Assembly (NCBI RefSeq): GCF_043555975.1 | Contig: NZ_JBIGIA010000011.1 | Coordinates: forward strand, 162,604 to 226,603 | DNA length: 64,000 nt | From: Pelomonas nitida | GTDB lineage: Bacteria > Pseudomonadota > Gammaproteobacteria > Burkholderiales > Burkholderiaceae_C | Direction of reading: 5' to 3' | Notes under the pieces: model-generated | What the model saw: only the letters and a program-made list of their open reading frames with translations | The model's database searches: none | What the model was told of the DNA's origin: nothing | Position numbers and translations under genes: made by a program | Shown here: piece by piece, positions 24,607 through 33,608 of the stretch | Numbering within the stretch: position 1 is the stretch's first letter | Layout of the letters: each line of letters opens with the position of its first letter

Positions 24607-27168
24607 TCACGCCTCGGCGATGCGCTTGGCCAGGTGGGCCAGCGCTTCCTCGACCTGGTCCACCAACACCAGGCACAAGTCGCCCGGCGAGAGGCGCGCC
24701 AGCGCGCGGTCTATGGCCGTGAACTCGCCGACGATCTCTTCGATGTGGCGCGTGCGTGCCGCACCTTCGAGGCCAGCGCGCAGCAAGGCCACGACCTCGC
24801 CGGCCTGGCGGCCGCGCTGGCAGGCGTCTTCGTAGAGGATGACGTCGTCGAACGCCGCGCCGAGGATCTCCGTCTGCACGCGGATGTCCTCGTCGCGCCG
24901 GTCACCGGCGCCGCTGATGACGACGACGCGCTTGTTCGCCGGCATGGCGGCCACGGCGCCCACCAAGGCCTTCATCGCGTCGCCGTTGTGGCCGTAGTCA
25001 GCGATGACCGTGGCACCGCGGTAGTCCATCACGTTGAAGCGGCCGGGTGCGTTGTCGGCGTCGTTGGCGAAGCTCGCCACGCCGCGGCGGATGGTGTCCC
25101 AGTCCAGCCCCACGCCCCAGGCGGCGGCCACGGCGGCCATCGCGTTCTCGACCTGGAAGCCGATCACGCCACCGCGCGTCAGCGGGATGTCGCGCAGCGG
25201 AATGCTCTCGCGCCACACGCCCTGCGCGGCGACGAGCTGGTCGCCGTCCACGTAGACGCAGCGTTTGCCCTGGGCGCGGTGCGTGGCCATCACCGGGTGG
25301 TGGCGGTCGGCGGCGAAGTAGATGACCTGGCCGGGGCAGATGGCGGACATCTGGGCCGTTAGCGGGTCGGTCGCGTTGAGCACCGCGTAGCCCGTGGGCG
25401 CCACGTTCTGCACGATGACGCGCTTGACCAGCACGAGGTCTTCGGCCGTGTGCAGGAAGTTCATGCCCAGGTGGTCGCCCGCGCCCACGTTGGTGACGAC
25501 GGCGACCTGGCAGCGGTCGAAGCCCAGGCCTTCGCGCAGGATGCCGCCGCGGGCGGTCTCCAGCACGGCGGCCTCGACGTCGGGGTGCATCAGCACGTTG
25601 CGCGCGCTCTTGGGGCCGGAGCAGTCGCCGCTGTCGATCTGGCGGCCGTCGACGTAGACGCCGTCGGTGTTGGTCATGCCGACCTTCAGGCCACAGCTGG
25701 CGAACAGGTGGGCGATGAGGCGGGTGACCGTGGTCTTGCCGTTCGTGCCGGTGACGGCGACGACCGGGATGCGGCCGTCCTCGGACTTCGGGCCGGTGCC
25801 GAACAGGTGGCCGATGATGGCGTCGCCGACGTTGCGGCCCTTGCCGAAGCTGGGCGACAGGTGCATGCGCAGGCCCGGCGCGGCGTTGACCTCGACGATG
25901 CCGCCGTTGATCTCCTCCAGCGGGCGCAGCACGCTCTCGGCCACCACGTCCACACCGCAGACATGCAGGCCCACCACCTGTGCCGCCGCGATGGCACGCG
26001 CGGCCACCTCGGGGTGCACGTCGTCCGTCACGTCGGTGGCGGTGCCGCCGGTGGACAGGTTGGCGTTGTTGCGCAGGATGACGCGCTGGCCCTTCTCGGG
26101 CACGGACTCGGGCGTCAGGCCTTGCTGCGTGAGCCGCGCGACGGCGATGTCGTCGAAGCGGATCTTGGTCAGCGACGTGGCGTGGCCGTCGCCGCGGCGT
26201 GGGTCGCTGTTGACCTTGTCGACCAGTTGCTTGACGGTCAGCTGGCCGTCACCGATGACATGCGGCGGGTCGCGGCGGGCGGCGGCGATGAGCTTGTCGC
26301 CGATGACCAGCAGACGGTAGTCGCCGCCCGGCAGGAACTTCTCGACCATGACCTGGCCGATCTCGTCGGCGGCCTTGTAGGCAATGTCGAAATGCGCGCG
26401 GTCGACGACGTTGACCGTGACGCCCTTGCCCTGGTTGCCGTCCTGCGGCTTCACGACGACCGGCAGGCCGATCTCCAGCGCGACGGCCCAGCCGTCGTCC
26501 GGCGACTCGACCGGCCGCCCCGTGGGCACCGGCACGCCGGCCGACTGCAGCAGGCGCTTGCAGAGGTCTTTGTCCTGCGCGATGGACTCGCTGACGGCGC
26601 TGGTCGCGTCCACCTCGGCGGCCCAGATGCGGCGCTGCTTGGCACCCCAGCCGAACTGCACCAGGCTGCCCTGCGTGAGCCGGCGGAACGGGATGCCGCG
26701 CGCCACGGCCGCATTGACGATGGAGCCGGTGGAGGGGCCGAGGCGGATGTCCTCGTCCAGCTCGCGCAGCTGGGCCAGCACGGCGTCGGCGTCGAACTCG
26801 CCCCCGTCCAGCGCTGCGTTGACGAGCTTGACCGCGTGCTCGAACGCGAGCCGGCCGACGTCTTCCTCGCTGTACTCGATGACGATCTGGTAGGTGCCGG
26901 CCTCGGGCGTGACGTGCGTCTGGCTGAAGGTCACCGGGCAGCCGGCCTGGGCCTGCAGCGCCAGCGTGGCCTGCTCCAGCACCTGGGCCAGCGAGGTGTT
27001 GTGGCGCAGCGCGCCGATGGTGGGGAAGAGCTTGCGCAGGCGGGGCTCGAAGCCGGCCAGGCGTTCGAGCGAACGCTCGGCTTCACTGCAGTGCACGACG
27101 GCCTCGATGGCCGTGTGGCGACTCCACATGTTGGGGCCGCGCAGCGCGCGGGTGCGGGAAACGTCCAT
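24607..27168 (-). CDS. cphA: cyanophycin synthetase
   Basis: 853 aa. It builds cyanophycin (multi-L-arginyl-poly-L-aspartate) by alternating ATP-dependent addition of Asp and Arg. Domain order: the N-terminal CphA domain (starting TRALRGPNMWS); ATP-grasp (about residues 220-460, with VVKPQDGNQGKGVTV); and the Mur-ligase-like half from about residue 468, with an intact P-loop VTGTNGKTTVTRL and a full C-terminal domain (VIADYGHNGDAMKAL). All parts for both half-reactions are present. The second paralogue lies directly upstream with a 27-base gap, so both are likely on one transcript. No cyanophycinase (cphB) is seen in this window. Confidence 0.95.
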   Translation of the reverse strand: MDVSRTRALRGPNMWSRHTAIEAVVHCSEAERSLERLAGFEPRLRKLFPTIGALRHNTSLAQVLEQATLALQAQAGCPVTFSQTHVTPEAGTYQIVIEYSEEDVGRLAFEHAVKLVNAALDGGEFDADAVLAQLRELDEDIRLGPSTGSIVNAAVARGIPFRRLTQGSLVQFGWGAKQRRIWAAEVDATSAVSESIAQDKDLCKRLLQSAGVPVPTGRPVESPDDGWAVALEIGLPVVVKPQDGNQGKGVTVNVVDRAHFDIAYKAADEIGQVMVEKFLPGGDYRLLVIGDKLIAAARRDPPHVIGDGQLTVKQLVDKVNSDPRRGDGHATSLTKIRFDDIAVARLTQQGLTPESVPEKGQRVILRNNANLSTGGTATDVTDDVHPEVAARAIAAAQVVGLHVCGVDVVAESVLRPLEEINGGIVEVNAAPGLRMHLSPSFGKGRNVGDAIIGHLFGTGPKSEDGRIPVVAVTGTNGKTTVTRLIAHLFASCGLKVGMTNTDGVYVDGRQIDSGDCSGPKSARNVLMHPDVEAAVLETARGGILREGLGFDRCQVAVVTNVGAGDHLGMNFLHTAEDLVLVKRVIVQNVAPTGYAVLNATDPLTAQMSAICPGQVIYFAADRHHPVMATHRAQGKRCVYVDGDQLVAAQGVWRESIPLRDIPLTRGGVIGFQVENAMAAVAAAWGVGLDWDTIRRGVASFANDADNAPGRFNVMDYRGATVIADYGHNGDAMKALVGAVAAMPANKRVVVISGAGDRRDEDIRVQTEILGAAFDDVILYEDACQRGRQAGEVVALLRAGLEGAARTRHIEEIVGEFTAIDRALARLSPGDLCLVLVDQVEEALAHLAKRIAEA

Positions 27169-27195
27169 GTTGTTTGGCGGTGCTTGGTTTCGGCT

Positions 27196-29373
27196 TCAGG
27201 CCAGGTGGAGTTCGGGGACGAAGGTGTCGAGGCCCGCGGCGATCAGTTCGGGCGAGATGCCCAGCGCCCATGCGGCGGCCACGGCGGCCAGCAGCGTGCT
27301 GGCCGGCGTCGCGCTGTTGCCGAAGCGGCGCATCAGCGCATCGATGTTGGCGCCGGGCGTCTCGGCCGGGCCTTGGGCCAGCACGGCGGCGCCGCCGCGC
27401 AGGAAGACGGCCCGGCCGCCGCGCTCGCGGTGCTGCTGGATGGCGGGCAGCGCGCCGTCCTCGGCGTAGAAGACGACTTCGCCGTCGCTGAGTTCGGCCA
27501 TGTCGACCAGGCGCGGGTGGGCGGCGTTCAGCACGCTGGCGCCGTCGCCCAGCACCACGTCGATCTGGGTGCGCAACACCTTGTAGAGCTGGTCCTCGTT
27601 CTGCACGTCGAACTCGGCCAGGGCCTCGATGCCGTCGAGGTCGGTGACGACGCCGACCGTGGCGCGGTCATAGGCCAGGCCGTCGCGCAGGATGGACGCG
27701 GCGTCGTTCTCGACGACGGCGGCATTGACCACGCGGTTCATCAGCAGCCGGTGGGCGGCGTCCCAGCGGGCGCTGTCGCGCTGCTCAACGCGGCGTGTGC
27801 CCAGGAACAGGCCGTCACGGCAGGCCAGGCCCACGTGACGACCGTTCAGGTGCAGCAGCCAGGCGACCAGGCGCGAGATCTGGCGCCCGCCGGTCGAGCC
27901 GGCCACGCCGACGATGGGAATGCGCCCGGTCTCGTCCTCGGCGAACAGGTGGTCGATGATGGCCTGGCCGACGGGTTGCGGCGCGCCGCCGGCCGGCTTC
28001 AGGTGCATCAGCAGGCCCGGGCCGGCATTGACCTCGACGATGGCGCCGCCGGTCTCGGCCAGCGGCTTGGCGATGTCTTCGGTGACGAGGTCCACGCCGG
28101 CGATGTCCAGCCCCACGGTGCGCGCGGCCAGCGAGACGGCATGCGCCACCTCGGGATGCACTTCAGACGTGCAGTCGATGGAGACGTTGCCGTTGCGCTG
28201 GATCAGCACATGCTTGCCGGCGGGCGGGATGCTGTCGGCAGACACGCCCTGGCGCTGCAACTCCAGCAGCACGACCGGGTCTTCACCCAGCACGATCTTG
28301 TTGAGCGGGAAGTCCTCGGTCAGGCCGCGGCGCGGGTCGATGTTGATCTGCAGGTCGATCAGCTCGGCCACGGTGTGCGTGCCGTCGCCGTGCACCCAGG
28401 CGGCCTCGCCGCGCGCGGCCGCCACGACCTGGCCGCCTACGACCAGCACGCGGTGCTCGTTGCCGCGGATGTAGCGCTCCACCAGCACGGACGAGCCTTC
28501 GGCATCGGCCAGCTTGAAGGCGGCATGGCAGTCGGCCTCGTTGTCGATGTCCAGCGTGACGCCGCGGCCGTGGTTGCCGTCGGTGGGCTTCACGACCACC
28601 GGCAGGCCGAGGTCCTGCGCCACCTCCCAGGCCTGGGCGGCACTCTTGACCTCCTGGCCGCTGGGCACCGGCACGCCGACGGCCTTGAGCAGCGTCTTGG
28701 TCAGGTCCTTGTCGCCGGCAATGCCTTCGGCGATGGCGCTGGTCATGTCGGTCTCGGCCGTCCAGATGCGGCGCTGGCGCGCGCCGTGACCCAGTTGCAC
28801 GAGGTTGCCGTCGTTCAGGCGGATGTGCGGGATGCGGCGGTCCGTCGCGGCGGCCACGATGGCGGCGGTGGACGGGCCCAGGTAGCAGTCATCCAGCTTG
28901 TCGCGCACACGGGCCACGGCGGCGGGCACGTCGAATGGGCGGTCGTTGATCATGGCCATGATCAGCGCATGGCCCTCGGCCAGCGCGGCGCGGGCGACCT
29001 GCTCGTCGCGGGCGCGGAACACCATGCGGTAGACGCCGCGCTTGGACGTGGAGCGCGTCTGGCCGAAGCCGGTGGGCATGCCCGCCAGGTTCAGCAGCTC
29101 GATGACGATGTGCTCCAGCACATGGCCGCACCAGGTGCCTTCACGCAGGCGCTCCAGGAAGCCGCCGCGTTCGCCGACGCCGCAGTGGTGCTCGATCAGG
29201 TTGGGCAGGGCGGCGGTCAGGCGGTCGTTGAAGCCGGGCAGCAGGTGGCTGGGGTAGTCCTCCAGCTCGCCCAGGTCCAGCCAGACTTCCAGCACCGGGC
29301 GGTAGGTCCACATGTTGGGACCGCGCAGGTAGTTGACGCGCAGCAGGCGGATGTCTTCTTTGTCGTTGCTCAT
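27196..29373 (-). CDS. second cyanophycin synthetase paralogue with degenerate, truncated ligase half
   Basis: 725 aa. It shares the N-terminal domain (LRGPNMWTYRPVLEVW) and an intact-looking ATP-grasp core (VVKPTDGNHGRGVTLDI) with CphA. In the Mur-ligase half the P-loop reads VAGSTGGRQISRL (about residues 488-500) in place of VTGTNGKTT, losing the Lys and Thr that bind ATP. The chain stops about 130 residues earlier than CphA, without the ligase C-terminal domain. This resembles CphA'/CphA2-type proteins; cyanobacterial CphA2 polymerises beta-Asp-Arg dipeptides with only one ATP site. Whether this enzyme does so is inference. The start ATG at 29373 gives MSNDKEDIRLLRVNYL. Confidence 0.9.
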   Translation of the reverse strand: MSNDKEDIRLLRVNYLRGPNMWTYRPVLEVWLDLGELEDYPSHLLPGFNDRLTAALPNLIEHHCGVGERGGFLERLREGTWCGHVLEHIVIELLNLAGMPTGFGQTRSTSKRGVYRMVFRARDEQVARAALAEGHALIMAMINDRPFDVPAAVARVRDKLDDCYLGPSTAAIVAAATDRRIPHIRLNDGNLVQLGHGARQRRIWTAETDMTSAIAEGIAGDKDLTKTLLKAVGVPVPSGQEVKSAAQAWEVAQDLGLPVVVKPTDGNHGRGVTLDIDNEADCHAAFKLADAEGSSVLVERYIRGNEHRVLVVGGQVVAAARGEAAWVHGDGTHTVAELIDLQINIDPRRGLTEDFPLNKIVLGEDPVVLLELQRQGVSADSIPPAGKHVLIQRNGNVSIDCTSEVHPEVAHAVSLAARTVGLDIAGVDLVTEDIAKPLAETGGAIVEVNAGPGLLMHLKPAGGAPQPVGQAIIDHLFAEDETGRIPIVGVAGSTGGRQISRLVAWLLHLNGRHVGLACRDGLFLGTRRVEQRDSARWDAAHRLLMNRVVNAAVVENDAASILRDGLAYDRATVGVVTDLDGIEALAEFDVQNEDQLYKVLRTQIDVVLGDGASVLNAAHPRLVDMAELSDGEVVFYAEDGALPAIQQHRERGGRAVFLRGGAAVLAQGPAETPGANIDALMRRFGNSATPASTLLAAVAAAWALGISPELIAAGLDTFVPELHLA

Positions 29374-29462
29374 GGGGTAAGGGGTAGGCGCGGCTAGCGC
29401 TTGGAATTGTGCGCTGAACTCATCGGGGAGAATCGCCTCGGCCTCCAAGCGCGAAGAACAAC
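29374..29462. promoter_or_regulatory. divergent intergenic region of the cyanophycin locus
   Basis: 89 bases separate the start of the cyanophycin synthetase paralogue (minus strand) from the ABC transporter (plus strand), so both promoters must lie here or overlap the coding ends. I see no convincing -35/-10 pair at standard spacing and no clear palindrome. Confidence 0.5.
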
Positions 29463-31718
29463 ATGTCAGATCAACTTCCCGTCCCATCGCCTCATCCTCA
29501 AACCGCCGCCCTCCATGGGCGGCTCCTGGCTGGGGAGAACGTGGTGGCTACCGTGGAGGTTGACCTGGACGCTCAGGGGCGGTTCGCCCAGGGGCTGATC
29601 GCGTTGACGGATGCACGACTCCTCGCCTATGAGCCTGCCGTCGGCACGTGGAGCGATTACGTCTTGTCACCAGATCAGTCGCTCAAGCTCAGCGACCATG
29701 GCGGCCTGGCCTTCCTGGAACTGTTCGACCGCGAACGGCGCCTGGCGCGCTGGCGTTTCACGCTGGCCAGCAACCCGGCGGCCGTGCGGCTGGTGGAGGC
29801 CTTCTTGCGGGAGCAGCAGCGCCTGGCCGGCGTGGCGGTGCGCGCTGCCGAGGACGAGGAGGCGGGTGACGACTTCGACTTCGGCGAGGCCAGCGCGCCG
29901 CCCAGCACCTGGGTGCTGCTGCGGCTGTGGCGCTTCGCCCGGCCCTACCAGGGGCAGTTGCTGCTGGGCTTCGCGCTGATGCTGGGGGCCACGGGCGCCA
30001 CGCTCGTGTCGCCCTACCTGACCATGCCGTTGATGGACAGGGTGCTCATCCCGTTCCAGAACGGTCAGGCCATCGATCCGGGGCTGGTCACGTTGCTGCT
30101 CAGTGGCCTGCTGGGGGCGGCGCTGGTGTCCTGGGCCATGGGCTGGGCCAAGACCTATCTGCTGTCGCTGGTGTCCGAGCGCATCGCGGCCGACCTGCGC
30201 ACCAGCACCTTCGAGCACCTGCTGGGGCTGTCGCTGGAGTACTTCGGCAACAAGCGCACGGGCGACCTGATGTCGCGGATCGGCTCCGAGACCGACCGCA
30301 TCAGTGTGTTCCTGTCGCTGCACGCGCTGGACTTCATCACCGACGTGCTGATGCTGGCCATGACGTCCATCATCCTGTTCAGCATTCACCCGGGTCTGGC
30401 GCTGGCCACGTTGGTGCCGCTGCCCTTCATCGCCTGGCTGATCCACCTCGTGCGCGACCGGCTGCGCACGGGCTTCGAGAAGATCGACCGCGTCTGGGGC
30501 GAGATCACCAACGTGCTGGCCGACACCATTCCCGGCATCCGTGTCGTCAAGGCGTTCGCACAGGAATCGCGCGAGGCGCGCCGCTTCAAGGACGCCAACG
30601 CCAACAACCTGCAGGTCAACGACCGGCTGAACAAGACCTGGAGCCTGTTCACGCCCACCGTCGCGCTGCTGACCGAGATGGGACTGCTGGTGGTGTGGGG
30701 CGTGGGCATCTGGCTGATCTCCCACCAGAACATCACCGTCGGCACGCTGACGGCCTTCCTGGCCTACATCGGCCGCTTCTACGGCCGGCTCGATTCCATG
30801 AGCCGCATCGTCTCGGTCACGCAGAAGGCCGCGGCCGGCGCCAAGCGCATCTTCGACATCCTGGACCACGTCTCCAACGTGCCCGACCCGGTCAACCCGC
30901 AGCCGTTCGAGAACGTCACGGGCGCCATCTCCATGCAGGGCGTCAACTTCCGCTACGGCTCGCGATCCATCATCCGCAGCCTGAACCTGGACATCCGGCC
31001 CGGCGAGATGGTGGGCCTGGTGGGCCACAGCGGCTCGGGCAAGAGCACGCTGGTCAACCTGATCTGCCGCTTCTACGACGTGACCGAGGGCGCCATCAAG
31101 GTCGACGGCGTGGACCTGCGCCGCGTGAAGGTGGCCGACTACCGCCGCCACATCGGCCTGGTGCTGCAGGAGCCCTTCCTGTTCTTCGGCACCATCGCCG
31201 AGAACATCGCCTACGGCAAGCCCGATGCGACGCGCGACGAGATCGTCGCCGCCGCGCGCGCCGCCCACGCGCACGAGTTCATCCTGCGCCTGCCGCACGG
31301 CTACGACAGCCTCGTCGGCGAGCGCGGCCAGGGCCTGTCCGGCGGCGAGCGCCAGCGCATCTCCATCGCGCGTGCGCTGCTGATCGACCCGGCCATCCTG
31401 ATCCTGGACGAAGCGACGAGCGCCGTCGACACCGAGACCGAGAAGGAAATCCAGCGCGCGCTGGACAACCTCGTCAAGGGCCGCACGACCATCGCCATCG
31501 CCCACCGCCTGTCCACGCTGCGCAAGGCCGACCGCCTCGTCGTGATGGACCGCGGCGAGATCGTCGAGCTCGGCCCGCATGACGAGCTGATCGCCAAGCA
31601 GGGCCACTACTGGCGTCTGTGGGAAGCCCAGGCCCGCCGCGTGGATGCCGAAGCCGACGAAGATGGCGGCCTGATGGTCGTCGCCCCCAACCCCAACGCG
31701 CACACCGTCAATGCCTGA
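29463..31718 (+). CDS. cyanophycin-associated ABC transporter, fused permease/ATPase
   Basis: 751 aa. Residues 1-125 form a PH-like soluble domain (AQGLIALTDARLLAYEP, LAFLELFDRERRLARWRF). A six-helix exporter membrane domain follows at about 145-440. The nucleotide-binding domain is at about 480-730, with Walker A GHSGSGKST, signature LSGGERQRISIARAL and Walker B AILILDEATSAVD. This is a half-transporter expected to work as a homodimer. The type recurs next to cphA genes with a DUF1854 gene in Burkholderiales and has been named after that association. Its cargo is unknown; it might export a peptide, amino acid or regulatory product. It overlaps the RidA gene by 8 bases. Confidence 0.92.
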   Translation: MSDQLPVPSPHPQTAALHGRLLAGENVVATVEVDLDAQGRFAQGLIALTDARLLAYEPAVGTWSDYVLSPDQSLKLSDHGGLAFLELFDRERRLARWRFTLASNPAAVRLVEAFLREQQRLAGVAVRAAEDEEAGDDFDFGEASAPPSTWVLLRLWRFARPYQGQLLLGFALMLGATGATLVSPYLTMPLMDRVLIPFQNGQAIDPGLVTLLLSGLLGAALVSWAMGWAKTYLLSLVSERIAADLRTSTFEHLLGLSLEYFGNKRTGDLMSRIGSETDRISVFLSLHALDFITDVLMLAMTSIILFSIHPGLALATLVPLPFIAWLIHLVRDRLRTGFEKIDRVWGEITNVLADTIPGIRVVKAFAQESREARRFKDANANNLQVNDRLNKTWSLFTPTVALLTEMGLLVVWGVGIWLISHQNITVGTLTAFLAYIGRFYGRLDSMSRIVSVTQKAAAGAKRIFDILDHVSNVPDPVNPQPFENVTGAISMQGVNFRYGSRSIIRSLNLDIRPGEMVGLVGHSGSGKSTLVNLICRFYDVTEGAIKVDGVDLRRVKVADYRRHIGLVLQEPFLFFGTIAENIAYGKPDATRDEIVAAARAAHAHEFILRLPHGYDSLVGERGQGLSGGERQRISIARALLIDPAILILDEATSAVDTETEKEIQRALDNLVKGRTTIAIAHRLSTLRKADRLVVMDRGEIVELGPHDELIAKQGHYWRLWEAQARRVDAEADEDGGLMVVAPNPNAHTVNA

Positions 31719-32217
31719 TATCGCCTCTCATGACCGTGACGGCGAGTTGCTCGCCGCCTGTGCCGAACATGGCTTCGACCCCGCGCTGGAGCTGCAGGTC
31801 GGCGGGCGCTACACCCCGCTGGTGCGCGACGGCCGAACGCTGTATGTGAGCGGGCAGATCCCGCGCATCGGCGACCACATCGCCGTGACCGGCGTCGTCG
31901 GCGTCGACGTCAGCCTGGAGCGCGCGCGCCGCGCCGCCGCGATCTGCATGCTGCGCGCGTTGGTGCTGCTGCGCCAGGAGCTCGGCAGCCTCGTGCGGCT
32001 GCGGCAGGCGCTGCGCGTGACCGTCTTCATCCACTGCGACGCCGGCTTCACGCAGCTCAGCGAGGTGGCCGATGGCGCCTCTGACCTGCTGTGGCGCGTG
32101 CTGGGCTCCAACGGCGGCGAGCACACGCGCACCTCCGTCGGCGTGCTGCAACTGCCCAAGAACGCCGCCGTCGAGCTCGACCTGATCGCCCTGTCCATCG
32201 ACGACGCCAAGGCCTGA
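31711..32217 (+). CDS. RidA (YjgF/YER057c/UK114) family protein
   Basis: 168 aa. The RidA fold is seen in RTLYVSGQIPRIGDH, RARRAAAICMLRALVLLRQELG, LRQALRVTVFIHCD and TRTSVGVLQLPKNAAVELD. The Arg of TRTSV aligns with the catalytic Arg105 of E. coli RidA, so enamine/imine deaminase activity is plausible. RidA removes reactive 2-aminoacrylate formed by PLP enzymes. The ATG lies inside the 3' end of the ABC gene (8-base overlap), and DUF1854 starts 3 bases after its stop, so it is embedded in the cyanophycin-linked operon. Confidence 0.88.
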   Translation: MPDIASHDRDGELLAACAEHGFDPALELQVGGRYTPLVRDGRTLYVSGQIPRIGDHIAVTGVVGVDVSLERARRAAAICMLRALVLLRQELGSLVRLRQALRVTVFIHCDAGFTQLSEVADGASDLLWRVLGSNGGEHTRTSVGVLQLPKNAAVELDLIALSIDDAKA

Positions 32218-32219
32218 CC

Positions 32220-32693
32220 ATGCCTGACCTGCCATTTCGCGACCTCGCGCTCGACGCCTTCGGCCGCCTGGTGCTGACCGACCTGGACGGCGCCACCCAT
32301 GTCGGCGTGACGCCGGTGCGCGCCCATCCCATCTCCGCGCCGGACGAAGGCGTGTCCCTGGTCGGCGTGCACGGCCATGAGCTCGCCTGGGTGGCGCGCC
32401 TGTCGACGCTGCCCGACGGCCCGCGCCGCCTGCTGGAGGGCGAACTCGCCGCGCGCGAGTTCCACCCCACACTGAAGCGGCTGATCGCCGTGAACACCTT
32501 CGCCACGCCCAGCACCTGGCGCATCGACACCGACCGCGGCGAGATCGACTTCGTGCTCAAGAGCGAGGAAGACATCCGCCGCCTGGAAGAAGGCCGGCTG
32601 CTCATCGCGTCCACGCATGGCGTGCAGTTGCAGGTGCCGGACCGCTGGGCGCTGGACAAGCACTCCAAGAAGCTGCTGGAACGCTTCCTCTGA
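32220..32693 (+). CDS. cyanophycin-associated DUF1854 protein
   Basis: 157 aa, no signal peptide or membrane segment. It shows the DUF1854 pattern: DAFGRLVLTDLDGATHVGVTPVRAHPISAP, ELAARE followed by FHPTLKRLIAVNTFATPSTW, RGEIDFVLKSEEDIRRL, and a C-terminal DKHSKKLLERFL. The family is a recurring neighbour of cphA and the ABC transporter; its biochemical role is not known to me. The start ATG at 32220 lies 3 bases after the RidA stop, making ABC-RidA-DUF1854 one operon. Confidence 0.88.
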   Translation: MPDLPFRDLALDAFGRLVLTDLDGATHVGVTPVRAHPISAPDEGVSLVGVHGHELAWVARLSTLPDGPRRLLEGELAAREFHPTLKRLIAVNTFATPSTWRIDTDRGEIDFVLKSEEDIRRLEEGRLLIASTHGVQLQVPDRWALDKHSKKLLERFL

Positions 32694-32884
32694 CAGTGCG
32701 GCGGGGCTGGGCGACTGTCGCCGCTGCATGACGGCACGGTGACGGCGAGGCCGCCCGTGGCCCCTCCTTGCGTTGGATCAAACCTGGCTGCCGCGCCGCG
32801 TCGGGCGCCGTTCCGCGTCACGTGAATTTCATGCGTGCCCGCGAGGCTCGCAGTCGCGATCCGCAACTGCAAGGAGCCTTCTCG

Positions 32885-33490
32885 ATGTCCACGTTCTGGG
32901 ACCACGTCCGCACGCTGCGCTGGGACGACCACCGCTACTACCACCAGTGCCGCATCAACCAGACGCTGCACCTGGTCAGCGCCCTCAGCTTCCTGGTGGC
33001 CTACGGCCTGCTGTTCGTCGACCCGGCGGCCGCCGCCTGGCTGGGCTGGTGCGTCGGCATGGTCACACGCCAGAGCGGCCACATCTTTTTCGAGCCGCGC
33101 GGCTACGACCACGTCAATCAGGCGACGGACGCCCACAAGGAGGCCATCAAGGCCGGCTACAACATGCGCCGCAAGGCGGTGCTGATCGGCGTCTGGCTGG
33201 CGTTGCCGCTGCTGCTGGCGCTCTCGCCTTCGTTGTTCGGGCTGATCGAGCCCGGCCAGGGCTTCAGCGGCTGGGCGCACGACGTGGGCCTGGCCTGGCT
33301 GATGCTGGCGGTCTCGGGCCTCCTGTTGCGGGGGCTGCAGCTGGCCGTCGGGCGCGGTCCGTCGTGGGGGCTGGCCTGGGTGACCAAGGTGCTGACCGAT
33401 CCGCTGCACAACGTCGACATCTACTGGCGCTCGCCGCTGGCGCTGCTGCGGGGCCAGCGTTATGACCCGCTGGAGCAGCCGCCGCACTGA
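32885..33490 (+). CDS. uncharacterised small membrane protein
   Basis: 201 aa. An N-terminal polar stretch rich in His/Trp/Tyr (WDDHRYYHQCRINQTLH) is followed by two hydrophobic segments, the motif RQSGHIFFEPRGYDHVN, and two to three more membrane helices. The GHxFFE part is faintly like Mpo1-type (DUF962) membrane dioxygenases, but the match is too weak to assign. The ATG at 32885 has AAGGAG about 8 bases upstream. It sits 191 bases after the DUF1854 gene, far enough that membership of that operon is doubtful. Confidence 0.7.
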   Translation: MSTFWDHVRTLRWDDHRYYHQCRINQTLHLVSALSFLVAYGLLFVDPAAAAWLGWCVGMVTRQSGHIFFEPRGYDHVNQATDAHKEAIKAGYNMRRKAVLIGVWLALPLLLALSPSLFGLIEPGQGFSGWAHDVGLAWLMLAVSGLLLRGLQLAVGRGPSWGLAWVTKVLTDPLHNVDIYWRSPLALLRGQRYDPLEQPPH

Positions 33491-33508
33491 GCGCGCGCAC
33501 GCCTGCGA

Positions 33509-33535
33509 GCTCACTTCCGAAGCACGGAAGTGAGC
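33509..33535. terminator. perfect 11-bp hairpin between 33490 and the HPF-like gene
   Basis: GCTCACTTCCG (33509-33519) pairs with CGGAAGTGAGC (33525-33535) with a 5-base loop, 19 bases after the preceding stop. There is no T-run; it is likely a 3'-end structure of the membrane-protein mRNA. Confidence 0.5.
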
Positions 33536-33581
33536 CTCACGGATTTCCTGCTGGGTGTTGGGGCCCGCGCCCTCAAGTGAA

Positions 33582-33605
33582 GGACTCCTGTCATTGCTGG
33601 AGTCC
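33582..33605 (+). promoter_or_regulatory. hairpin that sequesters the ribosome binding site of the HPF-like gene
   Basis: GGACTCC (33582-33588) is fully complementary to GGAGTCC (33599-33605), with a 10-base loop. The only plausible Shine-Dalgarno for the ATG at 33609, GGAG at 33599-33602, lies within the 3' arm. Folding would therefore hide it. An RNA thermometer or other translational switch is possible. Confidence 0.5.
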
Positions 33606-33608
33606 GCC

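Noticed and set aside
29401..29433. TTGGAA and GAGAAT as a sigma-70 promoter for the ABC gene
   Set aside because: The spacing is 21 bases, too far from 17 to support without mapping data.
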